Shown: positions 7,351-7,585 of the stretch, in pieces
Numbering within the stretch: the first letter of the stretch is position 1
How the letters are laid out: each line of letters starts with the position of its first letter
Origin: Propionivibrio sp.
GTDB taxonomy: Bacteria > Pseudomonadota > Gammaproteobacteria > Burkholderiales > Rhodocyclaceae
Assembly: GCA_003249625.1 (NCBI GenBank)
Contig: QKII01000136.1
Coordinates: forward strand, 1 to 7,585
DNA length: 7,585 bases
Reading direction: 5' to 3'
The notes under the pieces: generated by a model
What the model was told of the DNA's origin: nothing
Database searches by the model: none
Seen by the model: only the letters and a program-made list of their open reading frames with translations
Program-made: the position numbers and the translations under genes

Positions 7351-7362
7351 AGTGGCCGCTAG

Positions 7363-7391
7363 ATTCTGGTTGCAGAAAAGAGTGTGGTCAA
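7363..7391 (-). promoter_or_regulatory. Candidate sigma-70 promoter for the MCP gene
   Basis: TTGACC (7391-7386), five of six matches to the -35 consensus, is followed after exactly 17 nt by CAGAAT (7368-7363), four of six matches to the -10. It lies downstream of the terminator that closes the LivF-like unit and about 165 nt before the MCP start, so it could drive the MCP and binding-protein pair. Confidence 0.35.
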
Positions 7392-7392
7392 G

Positions 7393-7407
7393 GCTTCTCG
7401 CGTGCCA
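7393..7407 (-). promoter_or_regulatory. Sigma-54-like -24/-12 element upstream of the MCP gene
   Basis: The minus strand carries TGGCACG (7407-7401), identical to the -24 consensus, followed after 4 nt by AAGC (7396-7393), which keeps the invariant GC of the -12 element at the correct distance but not the preceding TT. A start near base 7381 would give a leader of about 180 nt. I see no clear enhancer site; the room for one upstream is inside the LivF-like gene. It may be chance. Confidence 0.3.
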
Positions 7408-7435
7408 TCCCTCACCAATCCGAACACGAGCCATG

Positions 7436-7466
7436 AAAAACGGCTACCCCCTTTCGAAGGCAGCCG
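7436..7466 (-). terminator. Intrinsic terminator of the LivF-like transporter unit
   Basis: On the minus strand the arm CGGCTGCCTTC (7466-7456) pairs with GGGGGTAGCCG (7451-7441), an 11-bp stem with three G-U pairs, closed by a GAAA tetraloop on a C-G pair and followed at once by TTTTT (7440-7436). It begins 21 nt after the stop codon of the ABC ATPase. Stem, stable loop and U-tract make this the clearest terminator in the window, and it separates the transporter genes from the chemoreceptor unit. Confidence 0.85.
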
Positions 7467-7487
7467 CTGTGCTCTGGACAATCTCGA

Positions 7488-7585
7488 TTACATCCCCAGA
7501 TACGCTTTCTTCACCTCTTCGTTGCTGAGCAGATTCTCGGCCTTGTCTTCCAGCGTGATCGCGCCGTTCTCCATCACGTAGCCAC
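7488..7585 (-). CDS. livF: Branched-chain amino acid-type ABC transporter ATP-binding protein, C-terminal end (LivF-like, partial)
   Basis: Only the last 31 codons and the TAA stop (7490-7488) fall in the window; the rest of the gene continues beyond base 7585. They read GYVMENGAITLE, then DKAENLLSNEEVKKAYLGM. This is the typical end of LivF-type ATPases, with 'GYVlE.G.i.l' after the H-loop region and the closing '.nLl.n.eVkkaYLG'. LivF is the second cytoplasmic ATPase of branched-chain amino acid (HAAT-family) importers and works with LivG, LivH, LivM and a periplasmic binding protein. Paralogues importing urea, amides or aromatic acids share this tail, so the substrate is open. It is the last gene of its unit, closed by the terminator at 7436-7466. 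Confidence 0.75.
   Translation of the reverse strand, partial: GYVMENGAITLEDKAENLLSNEEVKKAYLGM

Noticed and set aside
7201..7435. Possible cyclic-di-GMP (GEMM) or other riboswitch in the MCP leader
   Set aside because: I looked for the conserved GEMM core and tetraloop-receptor sequences and did not find them. The small hairpins present do not match any riboswitch class I know.
7201..7435. Sigma-28 (FliA) promoter for the chemoreceptor
   Set aside because: No TAAA-N15-GCCGATAA-like pair is present. The only TAAA on the minus strand lies within 20 nt of the start codon.
7215..7436. A 73-codon plus-strand open frame in the MCP upstream gap
   Set aside because: It has no ribosome-binding site that fits, no hydrophobic or domain pattern, and runs against a region that contains promoter elements and a terminator for the other strand.

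Overview
The window looks like an ordinary chromosomal segment of a GC-rich (about 60% by eye) proteobacterium, most likely a betaproteobacterium near the Rhodocyclales. Rep helicase, the quinone-biosynthesis protein UbiB, a single-domain YitT-type membrane protein, a chemoreceptor and a LivF-type ABC ATPase all fit a free-living, respiring, motile Gram-negative. The taxonomic placement is inferred from protein character only. I see no insertion sequence, CRISPR array, tRNA, rRNA or phage gene.

Layout, left to right. (1) 2-502 (+): C-terminal part of a LysR-type regulator cut by the window edge. Its stop overlaps by 9 nt, tail to tail, with (2) rep, 494-2488 (-). (3) ubiB, 2568-4100 (-), lies upstream of rep on the same strand. 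The 79-nt gap between them holds a 13-bp hairpin that pairs fully only in the ubiB-to-rep transcript. (4) A 124-nt divergent spacer leads to (5) a YitT-family membrane protein, 4225-4827 (+). It converges, across a short perfect hairpin, on (6) an orphan family-3 periplasmic solute-binding protein, 4887-5633 (-). That gene is preceded 46 nt upstream by (7) a methyl-accepting chemotaxis protein, 5680-7200 (-). (8) A 235-nt non-coding leader and promoter region follows, with candidate sigma-70 and sigma-54-like elements and small hairpins near the start codon. (9) A strong intrinsic terminator at 7436-7466 (-) ends (10) the last 31 codons of a LivF-like branched-chain amino acid ABC transporter ATPase, 7488-7585 (-).

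The genes form independent small units: rep with ubiB (replication restart and ubiquinone synthesis, no obvious functional link), the lone YitT gene, and an MCP plus binding-protein pair. The pair is the most interesting part. A secreted binding protein with no permease or ATPase beside it sits in apparent operon with a chemoreceptor, which suggests that it may present a ligand to the receptor rather than feed a transporter. Nothing in the window clearly qualifies as a previously undescribed system. The remaining leads are the MCP leader, the strand-asymmetric ubiB-rep hairpin and the MCP-binding-protein pairing.
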